From positions 1 to 44,139 of the forward strand of contig VYFT01000050.1 in assembly GCA_009842245.1 (NCBI GenBank): DNA of 44,139 bases. The letters run 5' to 3'. The stretch is from Gammaproteobacteria bacterium. GTDB taxonomy: Bacteria > Pseudomonadota > Gammaproteobacteria > Pseudomonadales > Azotimanducaceae. Shown in pieces: positions 1-9,333 of this stretch (positions within the stretch are counted from its first letter, which is position 1; the number at the start of each line of letters is the position of its first letter). The position numbers and the translations under genes are program-made. The notes under the pieces are model-generated. The model saw nothing but the letters and a program-made list of their open reading frames with translations. It was not told the origin of the DNA and ran no database searches.

Positions 1-306
1 ATCTACACTATTGAAGCGATTCCACTAGAAAACGCACCAGTAGTTTGGGGTAAGGAAGTTCTCAAGCTTCGAGATGACTATGTGCTGTTGGAACACTCGT
101 TCTACGACCAAGATTTGAAATTGGTCAAGTGGATTGAAACACAGGAAATAGCCACGTTCGATGGACGTCCAATCCCTAAGAAGCTTCGAATGAAGAATAC
201 TGACAATGACGAAAAGTGGACAGAAGTTGAATACACTCACGCTGAGTTCGATGTTGAACTCGACGACAACAAATTCACATTGTTTTCATTACGGGACTCC
301 AATTGA
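1..306 (+). CDS. Outer-membrane lipoprotein-sorting protein-like (LolA-like), C-terminal fragment
   Basis: The reading frame is open from the first base and ends at a TGA, so only the last 101 residues are present and the start lies outside the window. The fragment alternates short hydrophobic and charged strands (for example VLLEHSFYDQ, LVKWIETQEI, KWTEVEYTHAEFDV) and ends in a pattern like the LolA-like fold, a half-barrel periplasmic carrier of lipid-modified cargo. The assignment leans on context: such carriers are often encoded beside FtsX/LolD-type ABC transporter genes, which follow here after 42 bases. A GTG at position 82 is internal and not the real start. The family call is an inference from pattern and neighbourhood. 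Confidence 0.6.
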   Translation: MYTIEAIPLENAPVVWGKEVLKLRDDYVLLEHSFYDQDLKLVKWIETQEIATFDGRPIPKKLRMKNTDNDEKWTEVEYTHAEFDVELDDNKFTLFSLRDSN

Positions 307-348
307 CTCGAACAACTCACTTGATTTAGTGATATCGGTAACCGATCC

Positions 349-1572
349 TTGTTTACATTGACCATCGCTTGGAGAAATCTGTGGAGAAACAAGCGACGTA
401 CGATCTTAACCTGTAGCGCGATCGCTTTTGCTACCGTCTTGATCCAACTAGGTATGTCGTTTCAAGCGGGTAGTTATGCTCCGATGATTGAGGGTGCGAC
501 CCGCTTCGGTAGCGGTCATCTTCAGATTCAGCATCAAGACTATAAGGACAATCCTAAGTTAGATCGGACAATTCCGACCTCAAAAGAAATCATATCGAAG
601 CTGGCGGGTATCTCAGACATAACTGCGGTCGCTCCAAGATCTGAGAGCTTTGCATTGTTAAATAATCAAGAAAAGAGCTACGGTGCGATGATTATCGGCG
701 TCGATGCAACACAGGAGTCCGAAGTCTCTTACCTTCCAAGAAATATTTCCGCAGGAGAGTACCTGCCAGTTTCCGATTCAGCGTACGCGGGCGCGATCCT
801 CGTTAAAAACCTAGGCTTGCAGTTGGGGGAGGAAATTGTGTTGTTGAGTCATGACAATCTTGGCGGTATTGCTGCAACAGTACCGGTTGTATCCGGTATA
901 TTTACCAGTGGTAATGATCAGCTAGACCGCGCGCTACTCCAAATCCCTCTAGAGACGTTTAACGAAGTGTTTCAGTTAGAGCACGACGTACACAAGATCG
1001 TGATCATGGTCCGAGATCCTCTAGATCTCGATGCGACCAAGCGAGCGATCGAACGAGTTCTACCGCCATCAACTAGGGTTTACGACTGGCGTGAACTAAT
1101 GCCCGAAATCAGTCAAAACATTAGATTAGACAAGATTAGTAATGGCATTATTTATGGGACGCTCACCCTCATCGTCGTTTTGTCCATCGCCAATACCTTC
1201 GTAATGTCCATTTTTGAACGGACCAGAGAATTTGGAACACTCCGTGCTTTGGGTATGAAGAATTTCGCATTGTTTCGGTTGTTTTTGACTGAGTCGATCG
1301 TCCTCTGGTTGCTAGGAGTGTCTATCGGAATTTCCGTGTCAATCTTGGGTAATCTGCCAATGGCGCATTACGGTATAGCACTCAGCTCATTGGGCGTGGA
1401 TCAACTCGCTGGGCAGTTCTATTTACCCGATCGTTTGTATCCGCATATAGACATAAACGTGTTACTAGTTGCTCCTCTCGCACTTGGAATGGGAATTTGC
1501 ATCACCTCAATGTTCGCTGCCGCGCGAATGTACCGAATCTCTCTTATACGCGCATTGCGATTTAAAGAATGA
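349..1572 (+). CDS. ABC transporter permease, FtsX/MacB-like (first of pair)
   Basis: This 407-residue inner-membrane protein has the FtsX/MacB layout. An amino-terminal membrane helix (about 17-37) follows the arginine-rich motif AWRNLWRNKRRT, then comes a large periplasmic domain (about 40-265), then three membrane helices (about 270-295, 315-340, 375-398). The cytoplasmic loop ERTREFGTLRALGM after the second helix is the typical ATPase-contact motif of FtsX permeases. It starts with TTG; no ATG lies nearby upstream. The stop overlaps the start of the next permease by four bases, so the two are translationally coupled and probably form a heterodimer. Substrate is unknown; the LolA-like neighbour suggests lipoprotein or lipid extraction. 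Confidence 0.85.
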   Translation: MFTLTIAWRNLWRNKRRTILTCSAIAFATVLIQLGMSFQAGSYAPMIEGATRFGSGHLQIQHQDYKDNPKLDRTIPTSKEIISKLAGISDITAVAPRSESFALLNNQEKSYGAMIIGVDATQESEVSYLPRNISAGEYLPVSDSAYAGAILVKNLGLQLGEEIVLLSHDNLGGIAATVPVVSGIFTSGNDQLDRALLQIPLETFNEVFQLEHDVHKIVIMVRDPLDLDATKRAIERVLPPSTRVYDWRELMPEISQNIRLDKISNGIIYGTLTLIVVLSIANTFVMSIFERTREFGTLRALGMKNFALFRLFLTESIVLWLLGVSIGISVSILGNLPMAHYGIALSSLGVDQLAGQFYLPDRLYPHIDINVLLVAPLALGMGICITSMFAAARMYRISLIRALRFKE

Positions 1573-2801
1573 AACAAGGTTTGTTTTCGCAATTCACACT
1601 AATTTTCCAACTCGGTGTCCGAAATTTGTGGCGGCAGCGTCGGCGAAATACGATCTTACTAGTGTCTGTCATCTGTGCGATCACAGGCGTGGTTGTACTA
1701 AATAGCCTGATACGAGGGATGCAAGCTCAGATGGTCGACCAAGTGGTTTACAACCTCAACGGTCATATCACTTTACACGCACCCGACTACAGATCCGATC
1801 CCGCCATTACAAGAGGGTTCATCGAAGACTCTGAAGCTTTTACGCGGAAGCTAGAGTCAGTAAAGCTAGCAGGTTGGGCTAGTCGTATCAAAATCCCTGC
1901 AGTCGTTATGAGCGAACGCGAGACTCGAGGAGTTCAAATTGTTGCTTTAGATCCCGCACAAGAACACATTTCAATTGTCGCTGATTTACCGGTAGAAGGC
2001 ACCTTTCTTGCAAGTTCAGAAGACAATCGCATTGTGCTCGGTCGCGCCCTATTGACTCAGCTGCGAACCAAAATCGGGCATCGAATCGTGGTTGTAATGC
2101 AAGATATCGATAGCAAATCCATAGAGGTTGGGTTTCAAATCGCAGGTGTCTACGATAGCGACTCCGAGGGAATGGAAAAACATGTCGTTTTTGTCGGCAA
2201 GCACACACTACAGCAGTTCCTAGGTTCCGAGTCTATAACGGAACTATCTCTTCGCTTTAACACGCGGTTGATTCCGCCTGATGGTCTCGAGGCAATCTCC
2301 AAGGCTTTTCCAAATCTTGAGGTTGTAGATTGGAAAAACATTGATCCAATTCTCGCCTTCATGTACGAATCTGTTAACGCAATGGTCTACATATGGCTTG
2401 CGATTGTGTTTACCGCTCTGGTTTTCGGTTTGATGAACACTTTTATAACGGCCGTATTGGAACGAACCCAGGAAATCGGCTTGTGCAAATCCATGGGTAT
2501 GAAATCCAGTCTTGTGTTATACCAGGTTGTAACAGAATCACTAATCATCATGCTCCTCGGTCTTATTGGGGGCTTACTACTGAGTTGGGGAGTTTTGCAG
2601 CTCCTTGGTGATGGTATCGATCTAAGCGCGTTCGCCGCTGGAGTTGAGATGCTTAATTTAGCACCGAAGATCAGACCTGCCGTGGTATGGCAAGACATTA
2701 ACATCGTGATTGTCGCGACAATTTTCCTAGCACTAGTTGCTAGCTTGTATCCCGCAATACGCGCGGTTCGTTTAGACCCTCTGGTTGCATTGAAAGACTA
2801 G
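1569..2801 (+). CDS. ABC transporter permease, FtsX/MacB-like (second of pair)
   Basis: This second FtsX-type permease has 410 residues. It repeats the design of its neighbour: a basic leader with GVRNLWRQRRRN, a first membrane helix (about 27-47), a periplasmic domain, and three carboxy-terminal helices with the loop ERTQEIGLCKSMGM between the second and third. The end, SLYPAIRAVRLDPLVALKD, is the classical MacB/LolC tail (P-A-x-x-A-x-x-x-x-P). It overlaps the upstream stop through ATGA and is followed after five bases by the ATPase gene, so permeases and ATPase are co-expressed. Two different permeases sharing one ATPase resemble LolC/LolE with LolD, but sequence alone does not make them LolC or LolE. 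Confidence 0.85.
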   Translation: MKQGLFSQFTLIFQLGVRNLWRQRRRNTILLVSVICAITGVVVLNSLIRGMQAQMVDQVVYNLNGHITLHAPDYRSDPAITRGFIEDSEAFTRKLESVKLAGWASRIKIPAVVMSERETRGVQIVALDPAQEHISIVADLPVEGTFLASSEDNRIVLGRALLTQLRTKIGHRIVVVMQDIDSKSIEVGFQIAGVYDSDSEGMEKHVVFVGKHTLQQFLGSESITELSLRFNTRLIPPDGLEAISKAFPNLEVVDWKNIDPILAFMYESVNAMVYIWLAIVFTALVFGLMNTFITAVLERTQEIGLCKSMGMKSSLVLYQVVTESLIIMLLGLIGGLLLSWGVLQLLGDGIDLSAFAAGVEMLNLAPKIRPAVVWQDINIVIVATIFLALVASLYPAIRAVRLDPLVALKD

Positions 2802-2806
2802 ACTAA

Positions 2807-3499
2807 ATGACAATCGACATCCTCAGGCTGAGCAATGTATCTCGTGTTTACGGTAAAGACGCTACGCAAGTTCGCGCGCTCACCGATGTATCACTCAGCA
2901 TTGCCGAGGGAGAGTTTGTCAGTATCGTAGGACCTTCGGGATGTGGTAAGTCAACGATACTAAACATGATGGGGGCTCTGGATCAACCGACTCAGGGCGA
3001 GGTTCATTTTGACGGTGACAGTTTGAGCGAAATGAGTCGGGGCGAACTCACTGATTTACGATTGCAAAAATTTGGGTTTGTGTTTCAAGCATTCAATCTC
3101 CTTCCAGTTCTTACCGCCGCAGAAAACGTCCAATTTATTCTTCAGTTGCTCGGATTCGCACGTCGCGAACGACAGTCGCGCACCGAAGCTGTACTAGACG
3201 CGCTAGGCCTGGCCGATGTGGCTGATCGACCCGCTACTGAACTATCAGGTGGTCAACAACAGCGTGTCGCAATCGCTCGAGCATTGGTTGGTGAACCCGC
3301 TCTACTGTTCGCGGACGAACCCAGTGCAAATCTTGATTCGACATCCACTAGGGAACTGTGTGAGTTATTACGCCAAATTAATTCAGATCGAGGTATAACC
3401 GTCATAACCGCGACCCATGATCCTTTGGTTATGAGTTACACTAGCCGAAGCATCCACTTAGAAGACGGTCGGGTTGTAGAGGACAAGTCTAATCTATGA
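2807..3499 (+). CDS. ABC transporter ATP-binding protein, LolD/MacB-type
   Basis: This 230-residue ATPase carries every nucleotide-binding motif: Walker A GPSGCGKST at residues 42-50, a Q-loop in FVFQAFNLLP, the signature LSGGQQQRVAIARAL, Walker B LLFADEPSANLD, and the H-loop in TATHDP. Length and the FNLLP segment after the Q-loop are typical of the LolD/MacB/FtsE group that drives mechanotransmission permeases. It energises the two FtsX-type permeases just upstream. Its last four bases overlap the start of the next gene, a predicted outer-membrane protein, which ties that protein to the transporter. Confidence 0.9.
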   Translation: MTIDILRLSNVSRVYGKDATQVRALTDVSLSIAEGEFVSIVGPSGCGKSTILNMMGALDQPTQGEVHFDGDSLSEMSRGELTDLRLQKFGFVFQAFNLLPVLTAAENVQFILQLLGFARRERQSRTEAVLDALGLADVADRPATELSGGQQQRVAIARALVGEPALLFADEPSANLDSTSTRELCELLRQINSDRGITVITATHDPLVMSYTSRSIHLEDGRVVEDKSNL

Positions 3500-4704
3500 T
3501 CCGTCGGCTGACACTGTTAGCGGCAATTCTGGTGCTGCTCCCTCTAAGCATCGCTGCAGACAGTAATTTTCGATTGAAATTTAGCACCGAGGCATCGGAT
3601 ATTCCAGTACAAACATCGGACAACGACGATGCGGATCCCAGCACTCAAGGATTGCTGAACTTTCGCTATTTATGGGCGACTTCAAGCGACAATTGGGCTT
3701 TTGACTTGCAATTGGTGTCCGAATTAAACTACGTACCGGGACAAGAGCGAAACCCTTGGTTGCATTCAGTGCCTCAATTCGAAAGTCAAAATCGAGCATT
3801 CTGGACTCTCACTGAAAGCTCAAACCACTCTCTGATAGCATCAATCGACAGGGCGCAACTCACTTACAAGAGTGACTCGTTCCGAGCGTCCTTTGGTAGA
3901 TTTCCCAATTCGTGGGGACGGGGTCTCGTGTTTCACCCGCTTGATGTCTTTAATGCATTCGCTCCGACTCTAGTTGATCGAGAATTTAAACGGGGAAACG
4001 ACTCCCTTCTGATTGAGTACGCATTCAACTCGGGTTCAGAACTACAAGTACTCACGACCGTTCGAAAACGGCTAGTTGAGATCCGGCAACCTAGCACTAC
4101 TTATGCGCTAAAGTATTTCATACCACTTGGCAACGCGGAACTCGAAACGGTCGGAGCTGTTCACTACGGTGATGAAATTTTCGGTGTGTCTATGGCAATT
4201 CCAATCTCAGAGTCTGTCTTGCGCACGGACGTTGTTCATACCTGCTTACATCAGGCAGACTGCCACATTTCGGTTGTTATGAATGTAGACTACACGTTTA
4301 GTCTTCTGCAAAGTCCGATTTACATCTTTGGAGAGTATTTTTACAATGGGATCGGGGTTAGCGACTTAAGTCCTGGCTATAGTTCCTTGTCCAAAGCACA
4401 CACTCGAAGACTTGGTCGCGGTGATCTTTTCTCATTGGGTAGAAATCTCCTAGCATTCGGAGCACATGTCTCCTGGCACCCATTGTGGAATCAAACAGTC
4501 ACCCTTCTCACTAACACAAACGACAACAGTGCTTTGTTTCAGACCTTTGTTTCATTTACGCCAACCGACCATGCCAACCTAAACTTTGGCTTCCGTTTAC
4601 CCTTCGGGGACACCAATGAAGAATTTGGTGAACTAGTAGTAGACGACGAGTTGGCAGTCGGCGGCGTAGCTGGTGTTTTTGCAGAATTCATCTATTTCCG
4701 GTGA
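3496..4704 (+). CDS. Predicted outer-membrane beta-barrel protein of the ABC export cluster
   Basis: I do not recognise a named family. The 402-residue product has a clear Sec signal peptide (MIRRLTLLAAILVLLPLSIAA). The rest is rich in alternating hydrophobic/polar strands with aromatic residues, such as LLNFRYLWATSSDNWAFDLQLVSELNY, RAQLTYKSDSFRASFGRFP and HANLNFGFRLPFG. The chain ends in a strand, FAEFIYFR, with aromatics near the carboxy terminus, as in outer-membrane barrels. It overlaps the ATPase stop (ATGA) and is therefore the last member of the transporter operon. I infer that it is the outer-membrane partner or acceptor of the transported molecule; the strand topology is judged by eye. 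Confidence 0.65.
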   Translation: MIRRLTLLAAILVLLPLSIAADSNFRLKFSTEASDIPVQTSDNDDADPSTQGLLNFRYLWATSSDNWAFDLQLVSELNYVPGQERNPWLHSVPQFESQNRAFWTLTESSNHSLIASIDRAQLTYKSDSFRASFGRFPNSWGRGLVFHPLDVFNAFAPTLVDREFKRGNDSLLIEYAFNSGSELQVLTTVRKRLVEIRQPSTTYALKYFIPLGNAELETVGAVHYGDEIFGVSMAIPISESVLRTDVVHTCLHQADCHISVVMNVDYTFSLLQSPIYIFGEYFYNGIGVSDLSPGYSSLSKAHTRRLGRGDLFSLGRNLLAFGAHVSWHPLWNQTVTLLTNTNDNSALFQTFVSFTPTDHANLNFGFRLPFGDTNEEFGELVVDDELAVGGVAGVFAEFIYFR

Positions 4705-4756
4705 ATACTGTGCAACCAATCTCTTATTTATGCAATTTAATTAGGAACAATACTTC

Positions 4757-6475
4757 ATGACTCTTTCCCTCACTATAGGCCGTTTTGCCGGTAAGAAGAC
4801 CTTTGGAGTCGGCGCGATCTTGCTATTGCTGTTCTTCCAAGTGTGTTGTGTCAGCGCAAATGAAGTTCATGCCAAGAAAGGCGTAGTGTCAACCCGCTCC
4901 GAATTAGCGTCTCAAGCCGGAGTCGACGCTATGCAACAAGATGGCAATGCAATCGATGCAATCGTTGCTTCCGCCTTTGCGCTTGCGGTTACCTATCCTT
5001 CCGCAGGAAATCTCGGCGGTGGTGGTTTTATAGTCTTCCGTCAGCATGACGGTTCCGCGTGGGCGTTAGACTTCCGAGAGATGGCTCCAGCCGCCTCAAC
5101 CCGTGACATGTTCCTAGATACGGAAGGAAACTACGATCCGGAAGTCGCTCTTCGAAGTCGCATGGCGAGCGGAGTACCAGGTTCAGTTGCTGGTCTACTA
5201 CTAGCACACGAACGATTCGGAAAGCTCTCGCGTCAGGAAGTACTCGCCGAAGCTATTCGACTAGCAAAAGAAGGATTCGAACTTCCTGAAGACATTGCTC
5301 GACAGATTGCAGGACGCAAGGAAATTTGGCTGCGTTCCGATGGTTCTCGTAATAAGTTTTTAGATGAAGAAGGTGAGGTACTTGAAGCCGGTTCCCTCTT
5401 TGTCCAAAAAGACCTAGCTGCTACTCTACAACGCATATCCGAAGAAGGTCGTGATGGGTTTTACAAAGGTGAAACAGCTGAACTCATTGTCGCGGAAATG
5501 GCACGCGGCAACGGCTTAATTTCGCTCGAAGATCTCAAAGACTACACACCGAAATGGCGAGAACCAGTAGTTGGAACCTACCGCGAGCATGACGTAATCT
5601 CAATGCCGCCGCCCTCATCCGGCGGGATAATCCTCATTCAAATGCTGAACATGCTAGAACCGCACGATTTGAAGGCAAGCGGATTCGGTACCGCGTCAAC
5701 GCTACATCTCATGGCTGAAGTGGAGCGTCGTGCGTATGCAGATCGAGCAGAGTATCTCGGCGACACGGACTTCTTCCCGGTTCCAATAGAGACGTTGACG
5801 AGCAAGAAGTACTCGCTGTCTAGATTTGAAGACTTCGACAAAGACGGTGCGACGTCATCCGACAACATCACCGCTGGTAAGATTCCGGTAGAGAGTGAGG
5901 AAACTACGCATCTGTCCGCTATCGATAGCGAGGGTAACGCCGTAGCACTGACCACAACCCTAAACTCCGGTTATGGTAACGGATACGTTGTTCAAGGAGC
6001 AGGGTTCTTGTTGAATAACGAGATGGACGACTTTTCAGCAAAACCGGGCGTTCCGAATCAATTCGGCTTAGTAGGCGGCGAAGCAAATGCCATAGAACCG
6101 AAAAAACGTATGTTGAGTTCGATGACTCCAACCATCCTCGTGCATGAGGACGGTCGCATTCTAGTAACAGGATCCCCTGGCGGCTCCACCATAATCACAA
6201 CAGTTCTTCAAATTATCGTGAATCTCGTTGACCATGAAATGTCGCTCGCCGAAGCAGTTGGAAGTCCAAGATTCCACCACCAATGGCTACCTGATCAGAT
6301 CACAGTCGAACGAGACAGATTCGACTACGAGACTCTGAACGAACTCACCAAACTCGGGCACAAAGTTGCAACACGCTCCTCGATCGGCGACGCAAATTCT
6401 GCATTAGCAACGGAATCCGTGGTGATCGGTGTGTCCGACCCGAGAAACAAGGGTGCAGCGGTTGGCTTAGATTGA
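4757..6475 (+). CDS. ggt: Gamma-glutamyltransferase (glutathione hydrolase) precursor
   Basis: This 572-residue secreted N-terminal-nucleophile hydrolase cleaves the gamma-glutamyl bond of glutathione and related peptides in the periplasm. A hydrophobic export signal (about 17-34) precedes the large-subunit region with KGVVSTRSELASQAG and GNAIDA. The maturation site is ETTHLSAID: Thr383 becomes the new amino terminus of the small subunit and the nucleophile. The small subunit then shows LTTTLNSGYG, the oxyanion and substrate motif PKKRMLSSMTPTI, and GSPGGSTI. Length matches single-precursor bacterial GGTs (about 570-580). It begins 52 bases after the barrel gene; whether it shares that transcript is unclear. 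Confidence 0.95.
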   Translation: MTLSLTIGRFAGKKTFGVGAILLLLFFQVCCVSANEVHAKKGVVSTRSELASQAGVDAMQQDGNAIDAIVASAFALAVTYPSAGNLGGGGFIVFRQHDGSAWALDFREMAPAASTRDMFLDTEGNYDPEVALRSRMASGVPGSVAGLLLAHERFGKLSRQEVLAEAIRLAKEGFELPEDIARQIAGRKEIWLRSDGSRNKFLDEEGEVLEAGSLFVQKDLAATLQRISEEGRDGFYKGETAELIVAEMARGNGLISLEDLKDYTPKWREPVVGTYREHDVISMPPPSSGGIILIQMLNMLEPHDLKASGFGTASTLHLMAEVERRAYADRAEYLGDTDFFPVPIETLTSKKYSLSRFEDFDKDGATSSDNITAGKIPVESEETTHLSAIDSEGNAVALTTTLNSGYGNGYVVQGAGFLLNNEMDDFSAKPGVPNQFGLVGGEANAIEPKKRMLSSMTPTILVHEDGRILVTGSPGGSTIITTVLQIIVNLVDHEMSLAEAVGSPRFHHQWLPDQITVERDRFDYETLNELTKLGHKVATRSSIGDANSALATESVVIGVSDPRNKGAAVGLD

Positions 6476-6484
6476 GCCTAATTT

Positions 6485-6553
6485 TTAGCCTTTGGTCGCA
6501 AGTCCGGCAAACATATTCACCAGCACGGTAACTAAGATGAGGATGCAAGCCAT
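6485..6553 (-). CDS. Possible 22-residue hydrophobic micropeptide
   Basis: Between ggt and acnA the minus strand has an ATG-started ORF of 22 residues. It reads MACILILVTVLVNMF followed by AGLATKG, enough for one membrane span with a lysine near the carboxy terminus. The frame stays open upstream to about position 6608 and would add a basic, helix-like segment (...TVRTHILR), but there is no ATG, GTG or TTG in that extension. The ribosome-binding signal is weak (AAGA). It may be coincidental; no homology can be asserted. Confidence 0.2.
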   Translation of the reverse strand: MACILILVTVLVNMFAGLATKG

Positions 6554-6624
6554 TCTTAAAATGTGTGTCCGTACGGTGTGCCACTCATCGCTCTCTCTTC
6601 CAACCTCTTTGGATCAACAGTCCA

Positions 6625-9303
6625 GTGTATCTAAACAGTTTCAATAGCCAGCACACTCTTCGAGTCAAAGACAAAGAGTACATTTATTACGACCTTAATC
6701 GCGCTAGTGAGAATGGTGCTGGCGATACTTCACGGCTTCCGGTTTCACTGAAGGTGCTACTAGAAAATCTTCTTCGCCATGAGGATAGTAAGACTGTCAC
6801 CGTTGAAGATATCCAGCACTTAGCTAATTGGAGTAACGAACATCTAGAAGACCAAGAAATAGCTTACCGTCCAGCCCGCGTTCTCATGCAAGATTTCACC
6901 GGAGTGCCAGCGGTAGCAGACTTGGCCGCGATGCGAGATGCGGTTGTTCGGGCCGGCAAAGACCCGCAAGTCATCAATCCACTAACTCCCGTCGATCTTG
7001 TCATCGATCACTCGGTGATGGTAGATCACTTCGGATCTGATGATGCGTTTGACGCGAATGTCGCGCTAGAGATCACAAGGAACTCGGAACGATATCGATT
7101 CTTGAAATGGGGACAAAACGCGTTTTCCAACTTTAACGTTGTTCCTCCCGGTACCGGAATCTGTCATCAAGTAAATCTTGAGTACCTAGCTCGCGTCGTT
7201 TGGACCAATACGTCTACGAACGGGACCGTCGCTTATCCCGATACGCTGGTCGGCACCGACAGCCATACCACGATGATTAATGCGCTAGGAGTTCTAGGCT
7301 GGGGCGTTGGCGGAATCGAAGCTGAAGCCGCTATGTTAGGCCATCCGATATCCATGCTAATTCCAAAAGTTGTTGGCGTACACCTTACGGGGACTTTACG
7401 CGATGGAGTCACTGCGACCGACCTCGTGCTCGTAATCGTAGAACGACTAAGGCAACACGGTGTGGTCGGATGTTTTGTCGAGTTTTACGGTGCGGCTTTG
7501 GACACTTTGTCGCTAGCCGACCGTGCGACCATTGCTAATATGGCACCCGAGTACGGAGCAACATGCGGGTTCTTTCCAATCGACGCGGAAACACTAACGT
7601 ATCTCCGGTTGAGTTCTCGATCAGAGAGTGCGGTTGCACTTGTGGAAGAGTATGCAAAACAACAAGGATTGTGGCGCGACGACGACGCGCCGCCAAATTT
7701 CTCTGAAGTGATCGAACTCGATATCGCGACGATTGAGCCATCCGTTGCGGGACCAAAACGACCACAAGATCGAGTCCCACTCGATCGCATTGGTTCTGCA
7801 TTTGAGCTGGCTGCGTCCCAGTATGGAGTGGGAGAACAAGACCTTTCTCAAAGTACGGCGATTACCGGTGAAGACTACACACTCACACATGGTGACGTCG
7901 TAATTGCTGCAATTACATCCTGTACGAACACGTCCAATCCAGCGGTTATGCTCGCGGCAGGGTTGATCGCACAGAAAGCTCTTGAACGGGGACTCTCGGT
8001 AAAACCTTGGGTGAAGACTTCCCTAGCGCCTGGGTCAAAAGTAGTATCCGAATATCTAGAACACACCAACTTACAAGACGCCCTCGATCAGATCGGTTTT
8101 AACTTAGTGGGTTATGGTTGCACCACGTGCATCGGGAATTCCGGTCCTCTTCCCGAGCCAATTTCTACCGCGATTTCGGGAGGAAATTTAGTCGTCGCCG
8201 CGGTGCTCTCCGGTAACCGAAACTTCGAGGGCCGAATACATCAAGAAGTCAAGACAAACTGGCTGGCGTCGCCGCCGTTAGTTGTGGCTTTTGCTCTTGC
8301 GGGTACGACAAAAATCAACTTCAACACGATGCCGATCGCACAGGACAGTAATGGCAACGATGTCTTTCTAAGGGATTTGTGGCCGACAACCGACGAATTG
8401 CACAGTCAACTGCAGAAGGTGTCAGCTGAGATGTTCGCGCGGCAGTATGCTGACGTCTTCACCGGTCCCCCCGAATGGCGATCCATGGAAGCTGCGCAAA
8501 CGGCGACTTACGATTGGGCTAACTCGACATACGTTAAACAACCTCCGTTTTTCTCGACGAATGAGAGCGCGAAGAACGCCGTCGAATTTGATGATGCAAA
8601 TATTCTGGTGTTGCTAGGAGACTCGGTGACTACCGATCACATCTCGCCAGCTGGCGCAATCCAAGCGGCGAGCCCAGCTGGAGAGTATCTACAACATCAC
8701 GATGTTGCGGTTAAGGACTTCAATTCATATGGCTCACGACGAGGAAACCATGAAGTCATGATGCGCGGAACGTTTGCAAACATACGCATCCGCAATGAAA
8801 TGGTTCCTGGGACCGAAGGTGGCTTTACCCACCATATCCCTTCAGCAGAGCAAGTTTCCATATATGAAGCGTCTCAACGATATGCGAAGACAAACACGCC
8901 GCTTGTAGTAGTGGCTGGAAAGGAATACGGTACTGGGTCAAGCCGAGACTGGGCTGCCAAGGGTACGAAACTAATCGGCGTTGTCGCTGTCATAGCAGAG
9001 TCTTTCGAGCGCATCCATCGCTCCAATCTGGTTGGCATGGGGGTACTTCCGCTGGAATTCCCCGCGGGTGTTTCCAGAAAAACACTTAGTCTCACAGGCA
9101 GAGAGCAGTTGAGTCTACGGTTCCCCGATGGTACGAGCTCTCTGCAGCTTAAGCAAGATTTGTGTTTGACCATCTCGTACAAAGATGGAAGTAGTCAGAC
9201 GATTGAAGTTCGAGCTCGTATTGACACACCGAATGAAATCGAGTACTTTCGTGCTGGTGGCATCCTGCAATACGTGCTTGAAAATCTACTCGACAACAAT
9301 TAA
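6625..9303 (+). CDS. acnA: Aconitate hydratase A (aconitase)
   Basis: This TCA-cycle 4Fe-4S enzyme isomerises citrate and isocitrate. The product has 892 residues, essentially the length of E. coli AcnA (891). Cluster ligands are visible as Cys433 (SCTNTSNP) and Cys499/Cys502 (GYGCTTCIGNSG). Other signatures are the amino-terminal LMQDFTGVPAV, GTDSHTTM, SLAPGSKVV and the swivel-domain GDSVTTDHISPAG and GSSRDWAAKG. I chose the GTG at 6625 because the family starts a few residues before the KDKxYxYY segment; a longer GTG start at 6565 would add 20 residues without family resemblance. It is a monocistronic-looking housekeeping gene, with thrS 30 bases downstream. Confidence 0.96.
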   Translation: MYLNSFNSQHTLRVKDKEYIYYDLNRASENGAGDTSRLPVSLKVLLENLLRHEDSKTVTVEDIQHLANWSNEHLEDQEIAYRPARVLMQDFTGVPAVADLAAMRDAVVRAGKDPQVINPLTPVDLVIDHSVMVDHFGSDDAFDANVALEITRNSERYRFLKWGQNAFSNFNVVPPGTGICHQVNLEYLARVVWTNTSTNGTVAYPDTLVGTDSHTTMINALGVLGWGVGGIEAEAAMLGHPISMLIPKVVGVHLTGTLRDGVTATDLVLVIVERLRQHGVVGCFVEFYGAALDTLSLADRATIANMAPEYGATCGFFPIDAETLTYLRLSSRSESAVALVEEYAKQQGLWRDDDAPPNFSEVIELDIATIEPSVAGPKRPQDRVPLDRIGSAFELAASQYGVGEQDLSQSTAITGEDYTLTHGDVVIAAITSCTNTSNPAVMLAAGLIAQKALERGLSVKPWVKTSLAPGSKVVSEYLEHTNLQDALDQIGFNLVGYGCTTCIGNSGPLPEPISTAISGGNLVVAAVLSGNRNFEGRIHQEVKTNWLASPPLVVAFALAGTTKINFNTMPIAQDSNGNDVFLRDLWPTTDELHSQLQKVSAEMFARQYADVFTGPPEWRSMEAAQTATYDWANSTYVKQPPFFSTNESAKNAVEFDDANILVLLGDSVTTDHISPAGAIQAASPAGEYLQHHDVAVKDFNSYGSRRGNHEVMMRGTFANIRIRNEMVPGTEGGFTHHIPSAEQVSIYEASQRYAKTNTPLVVVAGKEYGTGSSRDWAAKGTKLIGVVAVIAESFERIHRSNLVGMGVLPLEFPAGVSRKTLSLTGREQLSLRFPDGTSSLQLKQDLCLTISYKDGSSQTIEVRARIDTPNEIEYFRAGGILQYVLENLLDNN

Positions 9304-9333
9304 GCGAGTTCTTACACACTAAAGTTCTATAGC

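Noticed and set aside
6565-6624. Longer GTG start of aconitase.
   Set aside because: The extra 20 residues have no counterpart in AcnA, and GTG at 6625 gives the normal length.
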